From an uncultured Ruminococcus sp. (GTDB lineage Bacteria > Bacillota > Clostridia > Oscillospirales > Ruminococcaceae), in contig CAMWXM010000010.1 in the NCBI GenBank assembly GCA_947178195.1, positions 1 through 23,525 on the forward strand: a stretch of DNA of 23,525 nucleotides. Direction: 5' to 3'. A model generated the notes under the pieces. The model was not told the origin of the DNA. It was given only the letters and a program-made list of their open reading frames with translations, and searched no databases. Of the stretch, positions 21,305-23,525 are shown in pieces. The translations under genes were made by a program, and so were the position numbers. Numbering within the stretch: the stretch's first letter is position 1; every line of letters starts with the position of its first letter.

Positions 21305-22015
21305 ATGTACAAGATCAATGATTACAGCTTTTTATTTAAAAGCATGTTTGGAAAAAATAATATGATGAATAAAGGTAATTTATTCAGTTCTATCAGAGTA
21401 TCTGACCTGTCAAGCAATGCTGTAAAAAAGCAATTAATATCTGCGGGAATCGATATATCAAGCAAGCAGTATAAGGCTGTAGCGGACAGTATGGTAAGTG
21501 CCAACAAAAACGGCGGATTATATACAAATATTCAGGCAATAAAAAATAGAATGAGCCAATATGATTCTGATGGAAATTACACTGCCGGCGGTCTTATTGT
21601 TCCAGGCATGCTTGCTAACGGAATACCAGAATCTGAGCGGCATCAGATCATCGAAATTTCCGATAAAGCACGTCAGGACATGTTTGATAATACAAAACGT
21701 GAGTTTATAGAAGAATACGGCGTTGCAAACGGCGATACCACAAAGCGTTCCGATGTATTCAGAAGATACCAGCTTAGCGAAAAGATCGAAAACAGACTTA
21801 AAGGTACATGGACGCTGGGACAGTACGAAAGAATGTATACAAGAGCATTTGTAGAAGTTGTAAAGGAAAAAGATCCTAATTGGACACCCGGAAAGGCTTT
21901 TGACCAGAATTTGCTTAAAGACATCACAAGGGAATCTGTTGAAAGCAGGATCGTTAAAAGCGGCAGAGATAAGCTGACTCTTAAACCTAAAAATAGTCTT
22001 GATATTACAATATAA
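21305..22015 (+). CDS. Uncharacterised 236-aa Firmicutes protein
   Basis: No function can be assigned. The start ATG 21305 is preferred over 21275 because GGGAGG lies 8 nt before it. The N-terminal 35 residues are Lys/Asn/Ser-rich with no signal peptide. The middle has AVADSMVSANKNGGLYTNIQ and an EF-hand-like turn YDSDGNYTAGG. The C-terminal half is helical and well conserved in feel: PESERHQIIEISDKARQDMF, VANGDTTKRSDVFRRYQLSE, LKGTWTLGQYERMYTRAFVE. It resembles an uncharacterised Firmicutes family that I recall loosely (possibly DUF3879; not verified). It stands alone between two stem-loops that share a CCTTGATTCTT core, with a terminator after it shared with the convergent protease gene. 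Confidence 0.75.
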   Translation: MYKINDYSFLFKSMFGKNNMMNKGNLFSSIRVSDLSSNAVKKQLISAGIDISSKQYKAVADSMVSANKNGGLYTNIQAIKNRMSQYDSDGNYTAGGLIVPGMLANGIPESERHQIIEISDKARQDMFDNTKREFIEEYGVANGDTTKRSDVFRRYQLSEKIENRLKGTWTLGQYERMYTRAFVEVVKEKDPNWTPGKAFDQNLLKDITRESVESRIVKSGRDKLTLKPKNSLDITI

Positions 22016-22026
22016 CAAATATACAA

Positions 22027-22059
22027 AACCCCTTGATTCTTATTAAAAATCAAGGGGTT
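22027..22059 (+). terminator. Shared terminator between convergent genes
   Basis: AACCCCTTGATT (22027-22038) pairs perfectly with AATCAAGGGGTT (22048-22059) over a 9-nt loop, then GTTTCATTTTTT on the plus side. It closes the 236-aa gene and can also end the protease transcript. Confidence 0.85.
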
Positions 22060-22069
22060 GTTTCATTTT

Positions 22070-23425
22070 TTAATAGTCACCCGAAGTATCAGCCATAAGT
22101 TCAAATTCTATTTCAAAGTATTCAATTTTTTTATCCTTTGAAACTCTGGCGCATTTAGCCTTTACGGTATCTCCGCCCTTTTTGCCCTTTAAAATATCTG
22201 ATAATCCGGCATAATCCTTTATAGTTTTATCGTCCACAGAAATTATAAAATCCTTGGTTTTAAGCTCGGTATTTGAAATATCGCAATCATCGCTGATATC
22301 GCTTATCCACAATGCATTTTCAAGCTCCTCAGGTATATCAAATCCGTATTCCTTTTTAAATTCAGTTGCGGCATAATTTGCATATGCCGAATAAAAGCTG
22401 ATGCCTACTCTTACACGTCCGCTGACATATCCCTGTGAAATAAGCTCTTCAATGATAGGTCTTGCTTCATTTATAGTTATTGCAAATCCAAGTCCTTCTG
22501 TTGTAAAGTCCGCATATTTTGAAGATGTGATGCCCACTACCTGACCGTACATATTAACAAGAGCGCCGCCGGAATTTCCCGGACTTATAGCCGCATTTGT
22601 CTGTATGCAGTCCATTTCAAAACCCGTCGAATCGGCTCTTATCTTACGGTTAAGACCGGATACTATACCATCGGTTATCGAGCCGGTAAGACCTGCCGGA
22701 TTTCCAATAGCGACCACTTCTTCACCCTGTACAAGGTCGTCTGAATCCCCTAACTGAGCTGCTGAAAGATTTTTCGTGTCGATTTTTATTACTGATATAT
22801 CAGTTTTGGCATCTCTTCCCACAATTTTAGCGTCATAGGATTTTCCGTCATATGTGTTTACAATATATTTTTCCATATTGTCTATAACATGAGTATTTGT
22901 AACAATATAGCCGTCTGTGCTTATTATTATTCCCGAACCGCTGCCTGTTACCTCATTGGAATCCTTTTTTTTAAAGGAATATATCTCCACCACCTGTGGC
23001 CGCACAGTCTGAGCCAATCCCTCAACAGTATATTTTCCGTTTTCATCGGCAAACACATCATGTCCGACAGGACGATGATCTATGTCAAGCCGTACCCCCG
23101 GTTTACCTTCGTTAAAATTATTATCTATCTTGCTCACGTTTTTTATGTCAGAAACAATGCAGTAAATCGCAGAAGCGGCAGTGACCGCCAAAATCAGCGC
23201 AGTAAAAATCACAAGCATTATTCTTCCGGCGCTGCCCTGTTTTTCCTGTACTGCTTCATCGGGTAATATATCGGTATTTTCGCCGATATTTCTGAAAATA
23301 TCATTTTCAATATTTGAAAAACGCTCAGAAATATTTTCTGAAGATCCCGAAGCTTCTGTATTTTTATTTTCATCCGTCTGACTCGAGTCACAAAGATCGT
23401 TGAAATTATTATTTTCTTCGTTCAT
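22070..23425 (-). CDS. HtrA/DegP-like membrane-anchored serine protease
   Basis: Surface quality-control protease of the trypsin-like HtrA family. The 451-aa protein has an acidic, Asn/Glu/Ser-rich cytoplasmic tail (1-65), one membrane helix (about 67-91, MLVIFTALILAVTAASAIYC), and a protease domain with His179 in IVTNTHVID, Asp209 in KTDISVIKID and Ser285 in SPGNSGGALVNMYGQVVGIT. A divergent PDZ domain follows (about 335-445, SGRVRVGISFYSAYANYAAT, KDFIISVDDKTIKDYAGLSD). It starts 3 nt after the last codon region of an OmpR-type regulator, an arrangement like many regulator-htrA clusters. The ATG at 23425 has a ribosome binding site (AAAGTGAG) only of moderate quality, so coupling to the upstream frame is likely. 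Confidence 0.93.
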   Translation of the reverse strand: MNEENNNFNDLCDSSQTDENKNTEASGSSENISERFSNIENDIFRNIGENTDILPDEAVQEKQGSAGRIMLVIFTALILAVTAASAIYCIVSDIKNVSKIDNNFNEGKPGVRLDIDHRPVGHDVFADENGKYTVEGLAQTVRPQVVEIYSFKKKDSNEVTGSGSGIIISTDGYIVTNTHVIDNMEKYIVNTYDGKSYDAKIVGRDAKTDISVIKIDTKNLSAAQLGDSDDLVQGEEVVAIGNPAGLTGSITDGIVSGLNRKIRADSTGFEMDCIQTNAAISPGNSGGALVNMYGQVVGITSSKYADFTTEGLGFAITINEARPIIEELISQGYVSGRVRVGISFYSAYANYAATEFKKEYGFDIPEELENALWISDISDDCDISNTELKTKDFIISVDDKTIKDYAGLSDILKGKKGGDTVKAKCARVSKDKKIEYFEIEFELMADTSGDY

Positions 23426-23427
23426 AT

Positions 23428-23525
23428 TTACTCACTTTCAAATTTATATCCTACTCCCCATACGGTTTTCATCGCCCAGTTTTAATATAGCACGTCAATT
23501 TTTTCACGCATTCTTTTTATATGTA
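23428..23525 (-). pseudogene. C-terminal end of OmpR-family response regulator with in-frame stop
   Basis: The window edge cuts this gene. Reading in from the edge gives HIKRMREKIDVLY, then TAA (23482-23484), then NWAMKTVWGVGYKFESE and a final TAA at 23428-23430. The pieces flanking the stop are in the same frame and together form the recognition helix end and the GVGYKF wing of a winged-helix OmpR/PhoB regulator. A codon AAA would restore it, so one base change or a sequencing error made the stop. If real, the protein loses its last 17 residues including the wing. The rest of the gene lies outside the window. Confidence 0.8.

Overview
The window looks like chromosomal DNA of a low-GC, endospore-lineage Clostridia bacterium, most likely a Ruminococcus/Oscillospiraceae gut commensal. 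The reasons are the AT-rich sequence, the presence of spo0A, spoIVB and a PdaA-type deacetylase, the gene set ylxM-ffh-rpsP-khpA-rimM-trmD, and consensus sigma-A promoters with GGAGG ribosome binding sites. The species is inferred, not proven. No tRNA, rRNA or CRISPR array was seen.

Positions 1-2765 (minus strand) hold a row of small immunity-type genes: a SUKH/SMI1-KNR4 protein, an unrecognised helical protein, a DUF1910/DUF1911 (PoNi-like) protein and an unrecognised 178-aa protein. Between them lie short C-terminal coding scraps. One is clearly the end of a pretoxin HINT domain with a 28-residue toxin stub. This fits an orphan toxin/immunity cassette array of a polymorphic toxin system whose full toxin is not in the window.

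Positions 2919-5097 (plus strand) hold an Agr/Com-type two-component system: a LytTR response regulator and a six-TM GHKL histidine kinase, overlapping by 4 nt. Two 10-bp direct repeats, 21 bp apart, lie just upstream of a consensus promoter and suggest autoregulation. No signal peptide gene is visible.

Positions about 5205-9346 are a graveyard of broken mobile and defence genes: a GmrSD-type (DUF262/DUF1524) restriction fragment, a phage DnaC-like zinc-binding fragment, a cytosine-5 methyltransferase fragment, an internally deleted phage antirepressor, broken hsdM and hsdS in an S-then-M order, and an N-terminally truncated ISAs1-family transposase. It ends exactly at the promoter of the next operon.

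Positions 9343-23525 are core genome. The SRP/ribosome operon (ylxM, ffh, rpsP, khpA, rimM, trmD) supports protein targeting and ribosome/tRNA maturation. It is followed by ptsH (HPr), then spoIVB on the minus strand divergent from spo0A. Next come a 93-bp tandem repeat block, alr, prfC, an OGG-type DNA glycosylase, a PdaA-like deacetylase, an uncharacterised 236-aa protein, and on the minus strand an HtrA-like membrane protease preceded by the end of an OmpR-family regulator that carries an in-frame stop.

The most novel-looking signals are (1) a small imperfect-palindrome repeat family (TTAAGGCR-N4-CGCACAAAG and its mirror arm) at four gene boundaries, twice supplying the stop codon of the gene before it; (2) the immunity array with residual toxin tails; (3) the 93-bp tandem repeats after spo0A; and (4) the 21-bp-phased repeats in front of the LytTR system.
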